DNA of 64,000 nucleotides from Flavobacterium alvei (GTDB taxonomy: Bacteria; Bacteroidota; Bacteroidia; Flavobacteriales; Flavobacteriaceae), in NCBI RefSeq assembly GCF_002920895.1, contig NZ_PQVG01000007.1, positions 151,147 through 215,146 on the forward strand. Reading direction: 5' to 3'. Position 1 is the first letter of the stretch. Each line of letters begins with the position of its first letter. Under the pieces are notes generated by a model. It was given only the letters and a program-made list of their open reading frames with translations. It ran no database searches and was not told the DNA's origin. The translations under genes and the position numbers were made by a program. Below, piece by piece: positions 24,864 to 33,999 of this stretch.

Positions 24864-25235
24864 TTATCGATGTGCCTTCTGCATCATTGCAGCGGCAATA
24901 TTAACAGATCTTTGTTTAATTTCCTCTGCTTTTTTCCCTTCAAATAATTCATCTACTGTAGCATCAAATAAAGCATTCCAGTGATTAAAATGTTCGCCTT
25001 TAACCTCACTTTTTTTATGTAAATCTTCGTGTGCCACCATTGGATTACCGTCATAATTTCCCGAAAAGAACAATATGTTTTCAAAAAAATCACACATTTT
25101 AGGCAAATGTTCATCCCAATTGACTTTGGCAACCTCATTAAAAAAATAACTAATTGACGCATCCTCTTTTATTTTACCATAAAAAATCGCTACCAATTGC
25201 TCTATATCAGCTCTATCTTTGATATCTGTTTTCAT
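24864..25235 (-). CDS. Group III truncated hemoglobin
   Basis: 123 residues, the usual trHb length. Features: IEQLVAIFYGKIKEDASISYFF at the N-terminus, NWDEHLPKMCDFFENILF, the proximal-His region (AHEDLHKKSEV, HFNHWNALFDATVDELF) and a C-terminal helix (IKQRSVNIAAAMMQKAHR). Truncated hemoglobins bind O2 and NO; NO scavenging fits here. It is 12 nt after nosY, so it is the last gene of the nos operon and probably follows the FNR-type promoter at 31570. Confidence 0.88.
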   Translation of the reverse strand: MKTDIKDRADIEQLVAIFYGKIKEDASISYFFNEVAKVNWDEHLPKMCDFFENILFFSGNYDGNPMVAHEDLHKKSEVKGEHFNHWNALFDATVDELFEGKKAEEIKQRSVNIAAAMMQKAHR

Positions 25236-25247
25236 TCTTTACCTTTT

Positions 25248-26015
25248 TTATAAATCTTTATTTTTAAACTTTTCTAGTGAAACCCAAAACGGGATAATTA
25301 CCCACAAACATAACAACAAAAACGAAACTGACAACCCTATTGCCGTGCCAAAAAAATCTTTGAAAATAGCCCCCGTATAACCCATCATTGCTGAAACATC
25401 AAGTTGCAACAATATTTGAATTCGAGCTAAATCTATTGGACTAAAAGCCGTAACAGCCACCATAGCTTTTTCGATCGGATAATCTGAAAATTGAAATAAT
25501 AGAAACAAAACCAATCCATCAAAAAGCAGGGCAAAAAACAACCAACTCATTATAGAAATCCCTATTCCTTTGGCCTTATCTCGAGTAAGAATTGAACTCA
25601 AAAAAGCCAAAGCAACAAAAACTAAGGAAATCAAGCATCCTACAATAACCATCATTAAACCGACACTATCGGGCGCATTTATCAAAAGAGGGATTCCAGC
25701 ACCAATAAAAAAAGCAGCCACCATTGACAGCGATAATCCCAAAAACAAACTCAACCAAATCTTTTTTCGCTTGATAGGCTGGCTTAACAAAAGCTCGATA
25801 AATTCGGAACTGTTGTACAAATAAATTGTTGCAAAAAGGATGGAAACTAATGGAACCGTGAATAAAATGACGTTCAAAATAGTAAGTAATCCTTTGGCAG
25901 AATTGTCTTCCAATCCGAAAGAACTCCAAGAAAGCAGGGCCAAAATCAAGGTGTACCCCAATACAATCTTGTTTTTTAGAATGTCGAGAAATATGATTTT
26001 AATGATTCTGTTCAT
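25248..26015 (-). CDS. nosY: NosY ABC transporter permease
   Basis: 255 residues with six hydrophobic helices (IVLGYTLILALLSW, VILFTVPLVSILFATIYL and others), cytoplasmic N-terminus MNRIIKIIFLDILKNK, and the NosY/ABC-2-type EFIELLLSQPIKRKKIW loop. The ATG at 26015 was chosen; an upstream GTG at 26024 is less likely. It overlaps nosF by 17 nt. With NosF and NosD it forms the NosDFY complex that loads copper or sulfur into the CuZ site of NosZ. Confidence 0.92.
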   Translation of the reverse strand: MNRIIKIIFLDILKNKIVLGYTLILALLSWSSFGLEDNSAKGLLTILNVILFTVPLVSILFATIYLYNSSEFIELLLSQPIKRKKIWLSLFLGLSLSMVAAFFIGAGIPLLINAPDSVGLMMVIVGCLISLVFVALAFLSSILTRDKAKGIGISIMSWLFFALLFDGLVLFLLFQFSDYPIEKAMVAVTAFSPIDLARIQILLQLDVSAMMGYTGAIFKDFFGTAIGLSVSFLLLCLWVIIPFWVSLEKFKNKDL

Positions 26016-26721
26016 GGCTTTCACTTTTTAGAATTTTGGCAATAGCTTTTGAAATTTTTTGTTCGTTGGTAGATTCTAACAAATCGGAGATTGATTTATG
26101 AAAATGAACTTTGCCGTCTTGCATAAAAATAATTTGGCTAATCATATCGTCGAGTTCACTCAAAAGATGGGAAGTGATCAAGATGAGTTTCCCTTTTTCT
26201 CTCTCTTTGATAATTTTTTCTTTCAAAATTTCGGAAGCCAATGGATCTAAACCTGCTGTGGGTTCGTCTAAAATCAAAACCTGTGGATTGAACAAAAAAG
26301 CTAAAATGGCACTTACTTTTTGGGTTGTTCCACCTGAAAGAGTCCGCATTTGTTTGTCGAATATTTTTTCGAGTTCGAAAGCTTTTATTAAATCTTCGTC
26401 CAAAACTTCATCAGAATTTCGAATTTTTTTGATCATTTCGATAATTTGCACGACGGTCATATAATCAGGATAACGCCCTATTTGAGGCATATACCCAATT
26501 TGATCTCGATATTTATACTTATTCAATATCGATTTTTTATCAAATAAAATATCGCCTTTAGTCGGAATAACCATTCCCAAAATACTTTTTATCAAAGTGG
26601 TTTTTCCGCAACCGTTTGGACCAATTAGTGCAATGCATTCTCCTTTACTGAAAGTAAGATTAACATCGTTCAAAACTTCTAATTTTCCGAATTTTTTAAA
26701 TATATTTTTAATTTCAATCAT
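25999..26721 (-). CDS. nosF: NosF ABC transporter ATPase
   Basis: 240 residues. Walker A GPNGCGKTT, Q-loop IGYMPQIG, signature LSGGTTQKVS, Walker B VLILDEPTAGLDP and switch His in LITSHLLSELD are all intact. The length and LIKSILGMVIPTKG match NosF. It overlaps nosD by four bases (ATGA) and nosY by 17 nt, showing tight coupling. Confidence 0.95.
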   Translation of the reverse strand: MIEIKNIFKKFGKLEVLNDVNLTFSKGECIALIGPNGCGKTTLIKSILGMVIPTKGDILFDKKSILNKYKYRDQIGYMPQIGRYPDYMTVVQIIEMIKKIRNSDEVLDEDLIKAFELEKIFDKQMRTLSGGTTQKVSAILAFLFNPQVLILDEPTAGLDPLASEILKEKIIKEREKGKLILITSHLLSELDDMISQIIFMQDGKVHFHKSISDLLESTNEQKISKAIAKILKSESHEQNH

Positions 26722-27947
26722 AAAGGCAAAGAATGCATTAATGGTTTTTTATCTATAAAATTATCAGGAGTTATGCTGGGCAAAATTTTCTCGGATTTGT
26801 CCAAAAGCGTAATCATAAAACTCCTGAAAAGCAACATCGCCGATGGATTATTTTCGGTAATTACAGAGAACAAACTCAGGGGATGAAATGGCACGTCACC
26901 CACTCCATTTTTGTCTAAATCATAACCTTCGTATTTGTCCCAATAATTGCCGTTGAAAGTATTGAGAACCAAACTTCCGTTAGTACTAATATCAAAAGTG
27001 TTACCCACGAAATTATTGTTTTGTATTTCATTATCCATACAACTGGCCTGAATTTTCATTCCCCAACCATTGGCTTCGAAACTATTTTTTTGAACCAAAA
27101 TTCGGCTAGTGCCTTCCATATGAATTCCCGAAGTGTTTTTGGCAAATTTGTTTCCGATGATAAAACTATCAGAGATTTCTTTGAGGAACAATCCATAAGC
27201 GGCATCACCCCAATTTTCTTCAAAATGATTATTGACCATCTTGACTCTTCGGGTAAACATCACGGCCACTCCGGCACCATTGTTTTTGAAAACATTCGAA
27301 ATATAGGCATCATCATTAGAGAACATAAAATGCAATCCGTAACGAATATTCTTGGTAGAAAAATTACCTTTAATTGTCGAATTGGTTACAAATTCAAAAT
27401 AAATACCATCGCGATGCCCCGAAATAGTGTTGGAAATAATTTGGAGTCGGTCGCTTTTCCAGCAATGAATTCCATTGCCGATGCGTTGTTCTTCTTTGCC
27501 ATAAGCCGAAACTTTGTTGTTTTTGACAATGCAATTGGCACCGTTTTGAATGTAGATTCCAAAGAAATTATCGTCGAGAATATTGTTCTGAATGACCACG
27601 TTATTTTTATTGTACACCTTGATTCCACAAGGATCTTCGAGCGTGGCATAACCCGATTTTATGACTTTAAAACCTCGCACAATTACGCCATCGGCTTTGA
27701 TGGACAAGACTTCATATTTTTTTTGTCCGTCTAGAATTGGGTAATTTTTACCAATAAAAACTATTCTTTTATTGATGATGATATTACCTTCTTTATAATG
27801 TCCTTTGTGAACCAAAACCGTATCACCCACTTTGGCCAATACAATGGCTTTTTGGATTGATTTAATAGGTTTATTTGTCCCAACTTCAATCACTTTTGCT
27901 TGAAGAATGGAAGAAAACAAAAGCAGTATGTAGAAGATTTTTTTCAT
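26718..27947 (-). CDS. nosD: NosD periplasmic copper-insertion protein
   Basis: 409 residues from ATG 27947, which begins the signal peptide (KKIFYILLLFSSILQAK). The rest is a right-handed parallel beta-helix with repeated N-x-I/V-x-N rungs (VVIQNNILDDNFFGIYI, GIHMEGTSRILVQKN, NGWGMKIQASCMD), the CASH/NosD fold. It binds NosFY in the membrane and NosZ/NosL in the periplasm. Its ATG overlaps the nosL stop (TAATG). The longer upstream reading lies inside nosL and is rejected. Confidence 0.94.
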   Translation of the reverse strand: MKKIFYILLLFSSILQAKVIEVGTNKPIKSIQKAIVLAKVGDTVLVHKGHYKEGNIIINKRIVFIGKNYPILDGQKKYEVLSIKADGVIVRGFKVIKSGYATLEDPCGIKVYNKNNVVIQNNILDDNFFGIYIQNGANCIVKNNKVSAYGKEEQRIGNGIHCWKSDRLQIISNTISGHRDGIYFEFVTNSTIKGNFSTKNIRYGLHFMFSNDDAYISNVFKNNGAGVAVMFTRRVKMVNNHFEENWGDAAYGLFLKEISDSFIIGNKFAKNTSGIHMEGTSRILVQKNSFEANGWGMKIQASCMDNEIQNNNFVGNTFDISTNGSLVLNTFNGNYWDKYEGYDLDKNGVGDVPFHPLSLFSVITENNPSAMLLFRSFMITLLDKSEKILPSITPDNFIDKKPLMHSLPL

Positions 27948-28966
27948 TATTTTTTTATAATTGCTGCCCAATTCATTGGTTTTGCATTCGATTTCGTTGC
28001 AAATTCTTTAGCTTCTTTTTCAGACGAAAAAGCAATAATTCCACCGTGCATTGGACTTTGAATCGTTCCACCTGAAAGGAAAAAAGCGGTTTCGGCTGGA
28101 ATTAAAACATTGTCTTGAGCAAAGTTGCTTACAAAATAAGCTCCTATTTTTGTGTTGGTATTCTCTTTGCAATAATTAACCATACAACCAATGTCGTCAA
28201 ATTTATAAATTCTCCCTTTTTGGGTAATTATTTCGGCTGCATATTTCCCGTCGGCGATGCTCATTTTACAAAAATCGCAATTGTCTTTATTTAATTTGAT
28301 GGGTTCTTCTTTAAAATCGCCACAGGACATAAAAGAAAAAGACAATAGTAAAACCAAAACAGGATTGATTTTAGGTTTTCTAATAATTTTACTTATCAAA
28401 CGGGTTTCTTTTGCCACAATAATAAAAAGCAAAATTCCAGCAGCAATCAATAGCCATCCCCCAATATCTGGAATGGAATAAGCCCCAAAATTAAGCAGTT
28501 GTTTATACCCAATCAATGGTGGTTGATAGGCCATTCCGGGCACCACAATGGCTGCATTGGGATTCAAATTGTGTCCGTATTCGTAGTTCCATCGGTAAAA
28601 ATCCACACCGGCCAAAACTCCGAAAAGTAAAAAAGACAAGAATAATAAAACTACTCCTTTCCGTTTGTTTACAAAAACCATTGCCAAAGCAAATAATCCA
28701 AAAAAACCAACTATATAAGGGATGATTTGAAACTCTGGAAAATCTTCCGTATGCAAGGTTTTCATTCCGATATAATGATTTAATCCGTTGATAATATCCA
28801 CATCGCCACCAATTTTGTTGGCGTGCAATTGCAACACCAAACCTTCTGGATATTGAGGCGCTTCGAGTTCAATTCGCCACATTGGAAACAATAGTGATGC
28901 AAAAAACAAAGCACTCACTGCCAAAAGAAATACTTTTGAAAATACAGTTATTTTTGAAGTGTTCAT
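27947..28966 (-). CDS. nosL: NosL copper chaperone fused behind an N-terminal membrane domain
   Basis: 339 residues. Residues 1-200 form a membrane module with helices at about 10-30, 80-98, 104-122 and 168-186, and an extracytoplasmic loop with His/Met residues. Residues 203-215 read LVLLLSFSFMSC, the remains of a lipoprotein signal. After this comes a full NosL domain: CDFCKMSI (230-237, the Cu(I)-binding motif), YKFDDIGCMVNYC, AYFVSN and FFLSGGTIQSPMHGG. NosL is normally a separate lipoprotein that carries Cu(I) to NosZ. Here it seems tethered to an integral membrane domain. It is 65 nt downstream of nosZ, with a hairpin in between. Confidence 0.88.
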   Translation of the reverse strand: MNTSKITVFSKVFLLAVSALFFASLLFPMWRIELEAPQYPEGLVLQLHANKIGGDVDIINGLNHYIGMKTLHTEDFPEFQIIPYIVGFFGLFALAMVFVNKRKGVVLLFLSFLLFGVLAGVDFYRWNYEYGHNLNPNAAIVVPGMAYQPPLIGYKQLLNFGAYSIPDIGGWLLIAAGILLFIIVAKETRLISKIIRKPKINPVLVLLLSFSFMSCGDFKEEPIKLNKDNCDFCKMSIADGKYAAEIITQKGRIYKFDDIGCMVNYCKENTNTKIGAYFVSNFAQDNVLIPAETAFFLSGGTIQSPMHGGIIAFSSEKEAKEFATKSNAKPMNWAAIIKK

Positions 28967-28986
28967 ACTAATTGTTGTTATAAAAA

Positions 28987-29015
28987 AAAGGGAACAAAGA
29001 GACTTTGTTCCCTTT
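28987..29015 (-). terminator. Intercistronic hairpin between nosZ and nosL
   Basis: AAAGGGAACAAAG (28987-28999) and CTTTGTTCCCTTT (29003-29015) form a 13-bp stem with an AGA loop (TCT in mRNA), 17 nt after the nosZ stop. On the minus strand a TTTTTTTT run follows directly, so it looks like a full intrinsic terminator. Since nosLDFY have no promoter of their own that I can see, it probably attenuates: abundant nosZ mRNA with partial readthrough into the maturation genes. Confidence 0.75.
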
Positions 29016-29031
29016 ATAATAAAGAAATTAA

Positions 29032-31008
29032 TTATTTAACAGCTGGAAGATTTGTTCCCAAGCTAAAAGTTAATGGAATAGCACTTCCTGCGGGGGAAAC
29101 CCTCACATAACCTTGCATTTCTTGGTGCAAAGCACTACAAAAATCGGTGCAATAGAAAGGGACTATACCTACTTTTTTAGGCAACCATTTTAGGGTGCAA
29201 GTTTCTCCTGGCATAATAAGTAACTCTCCGTTATCGGCACCTTTTATAGCAAATCCGTGAGGCACATCCCAATCTTGTTCCAAGTTAGTTACGTGAAAAT
29301 ATACTTCGTCACCCACTTTTATCCCTTCGATGTTATCTGATGCAAAGTGTGAACGAATAGAAGTCATATAAACATCGACTCTATTTCCTTTTCGAACCAC
29401 TTTGGCTTCTTTTTCTCCTTTGGTTACGAAAGGATGATTATTTTCTTCAATTTTATAGAATTTTAATTGTCCATTATTTCGAATCAAATCGGCTGGTGCA
29501 GCTTGTGCATAATGAGGTTCTCCAATGGTTGGAAAATCTAAAACCAATTGCATTTTATCGCCACTAATGTCGAATATTTGAGCACTTTGGGCCAATTCTG
29601 GACCAGTTGGCAAAAATCTATCCTTGGTGATTTTGTTGTAAGCAATCAGGTATTTTCCGAATGGCTTTCTACTGTCTCCTCCTGGAATACACAAGTGACC
29701 TACAGAATAATAAGTTGGCACTCTATCCAAAACTTTCAATGATTTGATGTCCCATTTCACCACTTCTGAAGAAACGAAGAATGTGGTATAGGCATTTCCT
29801 TTTCCGTCAAATTCGGTATGCAATGGACCAAGACCTGGTTTTTGAACTTCACCATGAAGAGCTGCTTCATATTTTACGACTGGAATTCCGTCATATTCTC
29901 CGTCAAATTGTTTGTTTTTGATGGCATTTTGCAATTTATCAAAACTAAATACAGGAATTAATGCGGCTAATTTTCCTGAACCAACGATATATTCTCCCGT
30001 TGGATCCACATCACAACCGTGAGGCGATTTTGGACAAGGAATCATATAACAGATGTCTTTCAATTCTTTGGCACTCAAAACCAAAACTTCGGTTCTGATT
30101 TCAGATTTTGCAGAATGTGTTTTTTCGTCATAGACATTATGAGCATATTTTGTTGCTACTTTTTTACCTTTTCCTGCTTTAACATATTCTTCGGCTTTTT
30201 TCCAGTTAACTGCCATAATAAAATCTTTGTCTTTTTGGGAAGCATTAACCTCTAACAAAGTATTCGCTTGTTCGGTATTGTAACAAGAGAAGAAAAACCA
30301 ACCGTGAGATTTGCCTTTACCGGCGTGACTCAAATCGAAATTTACTCCAGGTGCTTCAATTTGGAATGCAATATCCAATTGACCTTCTTTACCTACTTTT
30401 ACAAAACTTAAATAACCTTTAAAGTTTTTCTTATAGGTATTGATAGGCACATCTCCATTGGCATTATCTGGTGGAACGCTAAAACGAGTTCCAGCTACCA
30501 CATATTCGGTGTTTTCAGTAATAAATGGAGAGGAATGATTTCCTGCACTATTTGGTAATTCGATAATTTCTTTGGTAGTAAACGTTTTCAAATCTACCCG
30601 AGCAATACGAGGAGTGTTATTGGCATTGGCAAAAAGCCATCGACCATCTACTTCTCCATTGGTTTGAGACAACTCAGTGTGGTGCTGATCGTCCCAAGGA
30701 ATAAATCCGTGAGAAGTATTTAGCATAGGTTTGGTCTCTTCGCTATAACCATAACCACTTTGAGGGTCGGCAGAAAAGACAGGAATAACTCTAAAAAGTC
30801 TTCCGCTTGGAAGGCCGTAAACACTTACTTGACCGCTAAAACCTCCGGAAACGAAATTATAAAATTCGTCATACTTACCAGGAGCAACGTATGCTTTCTG
30901 AGCTGCGTCTCCACTTACAACATCTCCTGAATTTTTGGGTTTGCAAGAACTGAAAAAAGCGGCAACCATAACAATGGCCAAACTCGCTTTCAAAAATGTA
31001 TTGTTCAT
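29032..31008 (-). CDS. nosZ: Nitrous oxide reductase, clade II (lipoprotein, Sec type)
   Basis: 658 residues. The signal peptide lacks a twin arginine and ends in a lipobox (AAFFSSC, Cys22), typical of Bacteroidetes clade II enzymes. A seven-bladed propeller holds CuZ with His ligands including PWDDQHHTE (His109, His110), NHSSPF, CPKSPHGCDVDP, GLGPLHTEF, VGHLC and GEPHYAQ. The C-terminal cupredoxin CuA domain has Cys620, Cys624, His628 and Met631 in CTDFCSALHQEM. It reduces N2O to N2 in the periplasm. It follows a cytochrome c gene by 32 nt and precedes nosLDFY. Confidence 0.97.
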   Translation of the reverse strand: MNNTFLKASLAIVMVAAFFSSCKPKNSGDVVSGDAAQKAYVAPGKYDEFYNFVSGGFSGQVSVYGLPSGRLFRVIPVFSADPQSGYGYSEETKPMLNTSHGFIPWDDQHHTELSQTNGEVDGRWLFANANNTPRIARVDLKTFTTKEIIELPNSAGNHSSPFITENTEYVVAGTRFSVPPDNANGDVPINTYKKNFKGYLSFVKVGKEGQLDIAFQIEAPGVNFDLSHAGKGKSHGWFFFSCYNTEQANTLLEVNASQKDKDFIMAVNWKKAEEYVKAGKGKKVATKYAHNVYDEKTHSAKSEIRTEVLVLSAKELKDICYMIPCPKSPHGCDVDPTGEYIVGSGKLAALIPVFSFDKLQNAIKNKQFDGEYDGIPVVKYEAALHGEVQKPGLGPLHTEFDGKGNAYTTFFVSSEVVKWDIKSLKVLDRVPTYYSVGHLCIPGGDSRKPFGKYLIAYNKITKDRFLPTGPELAQSAQIFDISGDKMQLVLDFPTIGEPHYAQAAPADLIRNNGQLKFYKIEENNHPFVTKGEKEAKVVRKGNRVDVYMTSIRSHFASDNIEGIKVGDEVYFHVTNLEQDWDVPHGFAIKGADNGELLIMPGETCTLKWLPKKVGIVPFYCTDFCSALHQEMQGYVRVSPAGSAIPLTFSLGTNLPAVK

Positions 31009-31040
31009 ATTATTTTGGTTTTAAATTAGTTGCAAATTTC

Positions 31041-31514
31041 TTATTTCACTCCGTCGTTTTGACGCATAAACTCCAATAAATTTCTAGCATCTTCATCTGT
31101 AAGAGATTGATTTGGCATTCGCACTAAACAAATTTCCAATTGAGCTTGAAGTTTAGGATCTTTGTCAATCATAGGGTCAGGATTAGTAATAAAGTTCATA
31201 ATCCATGCAGGTTTAAATCTAGAAGTTACCCCTTTCCAGCCTGGGCCTACTAATTTTTCGTCTGTTAGTTTGTGACAAGCAGAACATTTAACCACTTGAA
31301 TTTTTTCGCCTTCAGCAGCCATAGTCGCATCTAATGTAGCCCCTAATTCTACTGTTGTATGTTTACCAATTCCTCGATTTGGGTCATAAGAAGAGGCATC
31401 ACTTGCAGCATCAGAAGTTTTTGCTCCAGTTGAAAAATCTTCAGTTGAGGCTTCCTTTTTACCACATGAAATAAACAAAGCTACAGCAACAATAAATAAT
31501 GATAATTTGTACAT
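31041..31514 (-). CDS. Lipoprotein cytochrome c of the nos operon
   Basis: 157 residues: lipobox ALFISCG, a Ser/Asp-rich linker to about residue 60, then a class I cytochrome c domain with CSACH (near 92), GPGWKGVTSRF, and the distal Met in VRMPNQSLTDEDARNLLEFM. As first gene of the operon, directly upstream of nosZ, it is the likely electron donor to CuA, filling the role of the NosC-type cytochromes in other clade II clusters. The promoter region holds an FNR-type palindrome. Confidence 0.9.
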   Translation of the reverse strand: MYKLSLFIVAVALFISCGKKEASTEDFSTGAKTSDAASDASSYDPNRGIGKHTTVELGATLDATMAAEGEKIQVVKCSACHKLTDEKLVGPGWKGVTSRFKPAWIMNFITNPDPMIDKDPKLQAQLEICLVRMPNQSLTDEDARNLLEFMRQNDGVK

Positions 31515-31540
31515 ATAAATAGTTTTTAAATTTAATAATA

Positions 31541-31585
31541 CAAATTTGCAATTAGTTTAATCGATTGATTATGATTGTAATCATA
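31541..31585 (-). promoter_or_regulatory. nos operon promoter with FNR/DNR-type operator
   Basis: TATGATTGTAATCATA at 31570-31585 is a perfect inverted repeat. On the minus strand CAAATTTG (31548-31541) fits TAnnTTTG at five of six fixed positions, with its centre 33 nt from the operator centre. The operator is 56-71 nt upstream of the cytochrome c ATG at 31514. Confidence 0.65.
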
Positions 31586-31701
31586 CTTAAAAAAGTATTT
31601 TGGGTGCATTGCTAACCATAAAATATAATTATTTGTTAAAGATTAAACCTTTAAACCTTTTTAATGTCCTAATACTATAACTTCAAAAAAACACAATACA
31701 T

Positions 31702-32220
31702 ATGAAAACGAATGCCCAAGAATTATCGAAAAACATTTTAAAAATTGTGAGCAAAAATTTATTGATTTTGGCATTATTATTGGTAGGTACAACTATGCTT
31801 GCACAACCAAAGAATGGAAGGCCTCACAGAAATCAAATGGATCAATTTACTCCAGAACAACAAAGTCAATTAATTCTAAAAAAGATGACTTTAGAATTGG
31901 ATTTGAATGATTCGCAACAAAAAGAAATGAGCGCAATTATTTCTGAAAAAATGACTAAAAAAGAAGCTCATAAAGCTGAAATGAAAGCCAATAAAGAAAA
32001 AGGAGTTAAGCCTAGTAATGATGAAAGATTTGCTATGAAAATGAAAATGCTTGATGAACAAATCGCAACTAAAAAAAGAATGGAGAAAATTTTGAATGCG
32101 AAACAATTCGAAAAATGGACTTCTATGAAAGAAGATTTTAAAGAAAATCGTCAAGAAAGATTTAAAGAAAATCGTCATGGAAACCGACAAGGAAGAAATC
32201 AAGAAAAAAGACAAGGTTAA
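31702..32220 (+). CDS. Exported Spy/CpxP-like helical protein (larger copy)
   Basis: 172 residues. A signal anchor with a long n-region (NLLILALLLVGTTMLAQ) is followed by a charged helical hairpin of the LTxxQ type: MDQFTPEQQSQLILKKM, LDLNDSQQKEMSAIISEKM, AKQFEKWTSMKED. The tail repeats FKENRxxR and is Arg/Gln/Asn rich. This resembles the Spy/CpxP periplasmic chaperone fold in outline. The next gene encodes a shorter version, so the two may be an old duplication. No clear link to the nos operon that diverges from it. Confidence 0.6.
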   Translation: MKTNAQELSKNILKIVSKNLLILALLLVGTTMLAQPKNGRPHRNQMDQFTPEQQSQLILKKMTLELDLNDSQQKEMSAIISEKMTKKEAHKAEMKANKEKGVKPSNDERFAMKMKMLDEQIATKKRMEKILNAKQFEKWTSMKEDFKENRQERFKENRHGNRQGRNQEKRQG

Positions 32221-32251
32221 TTAAAAATAGTTAGTGTAATTTGTTTGTCTA

Positions 32252-32280
32252 AAAACTTCCGGCTGGTTACCGGAAGTTTT
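32252..32280 (+). terminator. Terminator after the first Spy-like gene
   Basis: AAAACTTCCGG (32252-32262) and CCGGAAGTTTT (32270-32280) form an 11-bp stem with a 7-nt loop followed by TTTT, 31 nt after the stop codon. It separates the two Spy-like genes into different transcripts. Confidence 0.85.
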
Positions 32281-32341
32281 TTTTATATTTTTAATTAAAA
32301 AATCAATAGAATAAATAGCCTCCTTAAATTCTAAAAAAGTT

Positions 32342-32659
32342 ATGAAAAAATTAATTATAGCTGCATTATTGTGCATTGGAATAACAAGCTTTGCACAAGA
32401 AAAGAAAAACAACCCTAATCAAGGGCAATTTCGAACTAGCTCTCCGCAACAAAAAAACGAGAACCGCGTAAAAAGAATGGTCGAAGAACTGAATTTAGAC
32501 TCCAGTCAAGAACAGCAATTAGTGAGCCTTTTCAAAAATTATCCAACAAATGGGACTAACAAACTTACTCCTGACGAACGAAAAGAATACAACAAAAAGC
32601 TAAAAGAAATCCTAACACCCGATCAAATGGCGTTATTGAAATCGAAAAGAAAACAATAA
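32342..32659 (+). CDS. Exported Spy/CpxP-like helical protein (smaller copy)
   Basis: 105 residues: signal peptide (AALLCIGITSFAQ), then a charged helical region with RVKRMVEELNLDSSQEQQLV and KLTPDERKEYNKKLKEILTPDQM. The EELNLDSSQ and LTPDQ pieces match the LTxxQ-like turns of the preceding gene product. Periplasmic helper or filament-coating protein is a guess; no function is established. Confidence 0.6.
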   Translation: MKKLIIAALLCIGITSFAQEKKNNPNQGQFRTSSPQQKNENRVKRMVEELNLDSSQEQQLVSLFKNYPTNGTNKLTPDERKEYNKKLKEILTPDQMALLKSKRKQ

Positions 32660-32669
32660 AATGAAATGA

Positions 32670-32698
32670 AAAAGCTTCGGACAAAACCCGAAGCTTTT
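32670..32698. terminator. Bidirectional terminator between the small Spy-like gene and hemL
   Basis: AAAAGCTTCGG (32670-32680) and CCGAAGCTTTT (32688-32698) form an 11-bp stem with a 7-nt loop. A T-run lies on the right and A-rich sequence on the left, so it ends both converging transcripts. Confidence 0.85.
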
Positions 32699-32707
32699 TT
32701 ATATAAA

Positions 32708-33994
32708 CTAAAACGTTCTTGAAACTTTATCGATAGCTTGAATGGTAAAATCTAAATCTTCATAGGTAAGCGCATCGGTGATAAACCAAGTTTCATAGGC
32801 CGATGGTGCAATATAAATTCCTTCTTTCAACAAGCCGTGGAAGAATTTTTTGAAGGTTTCGTTATCTCCTTTTGCTGCAGTTTGAAAATCGAATACTGGC
32901 GTTTCGGCAAAATGTACTGAAATCATCGAGCCTGCTCTATTTATGGTAAAATCTACTTTATTTGCTTTTAGAACTTTATCAATGCCTGCGGCCAAATAAG
33001 CTGTTTTTTCCTCTAATCTTTTGTAAATTTCTCTATCCGAATCCAAAGCTTGCAACATCGCTAATCCTGCTGCCATTGCCAACGGATTTCCAGATAATGT
33101 TCCCGCTTGATACACTGGACCAAGTGGAGCCAAATAATTCATAATCTCGTTTCTGGCAGCAAATGCACCTACTGGCAAACCGCCACCAATCACTTTGCCG
33201 AAGCAAACAATATCGGCTTTGATGTTGAATAATTCTTGAACTCCACCTGCCGCCAATCGAAAGCCAGTCATCACCTCATCAAAAATCAATAGAATTCCAT
33301 TGTCTGTACACAATCGGCGTAAACCTTCCAGAAAGCCTTTGTTTGGAGGAATACAACCCATATTTCCTGCAACTGGCTCTACAATTATGGCAGCAATTTC
33401 ATCTTTATTAGCTTCGATTAAAGCCGAAACATTTTCTAAATCATTGTAATTGGCAAGCAATGTATCTTTGGCTGTTCCTGTTGTTACGCCAGGACTATTT
33501 GGCGAACCAAAAGTAATGGCCCCACTTCCAGCTTGTATCAAAAACGAATCGGAATGACCGTGATAACAACCAGCAAATTTGATAATTTTATCTCTTTTAG
33601 TATATCCACGAGCCAGTCTGATGGCACTCATACAAGCTTCTGTTCCTGAATTTACAAATCTTATTTTGTCAATATTTGGAACCATTTTCACAGCCAAAGC
33701 TGCGATTTGAGTTTCTAATTCGGTTGGCATTCCGAAGGAAGTTCCCGATTTTGCTTTTTCGATTACAGCATCTACTACGGGTTGAAAAGCGTGACCCAAA
33801 ATCATGGGTCCCCAAGAATTGATATAATCTATTAATTGGTTTCCGTCTTCGTCTAACAAATAGGCTCCTTTGGCACTTTTTACAAATATTGGAGTTCCTC
33901 CAACTGCTTTGAACGCACGAACAGGCGAATTTACACCACCCGGAATTACTTTTTCTGCTTCAGCAAAAAGCTGACTGCTTCTTTGATATAACAT
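32708..33994 (-). CDS. hemL: Glutamate-1-semialdehyde 2,1-aminomutase
   Basis: 428 residues, the family length. PLP-enzyme landmarks: [18 protein letters not shown] at the N-terminus, [44 protein letters not shown] and [14 protein letters not shown] with the Schiff-base Lys. It makes 5-aminolevulinate for heme, needed by the many cytochromes here. Downstream of a desulfhydrase-like gene and a glucosaminidase gene in one operon (5-nt gap to the latter). Confidence 0.97.
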   Translation of the reverse strand: MLYQRSSQLFAEAEKVIPGGVNSPVRAFKAVGGTPIFVKSAKGAYLLDEDGNQLIDYINSWGPMILGHAFQPVVDAVIEKAKSGTSFGMPTELETQIAALAVKMVPNIDKIRFVNSGTEACMSAIRLARGYTKRDKIIKFAGCYHGHSDSFLIQAGSGAITFGSPNSPGVTTGTAKDTLLANYNDLENVSALIEANKDEIAAIIVEPVAGNMGCIPPNKGFLEGLRRLCTDNGILLIFDEVMTGFRLAAGGVQELFNIKADIVCFGKVIGGGLPVGAFAARNEIMNYLAPLGPVYQAGTLSGNPLAMAAGLAMLQALDSDREIYKRLEEKTAYLAAGIDKVLKANKVDFTINRAGSMISVHFAETPVFDFQTAAKGDNETFKKFFHGLLKEGIYIAPSAYETWFITDALTYEDLDFTIQAIDKVSRTF

Positions 33995-33999
33995 TTGTT

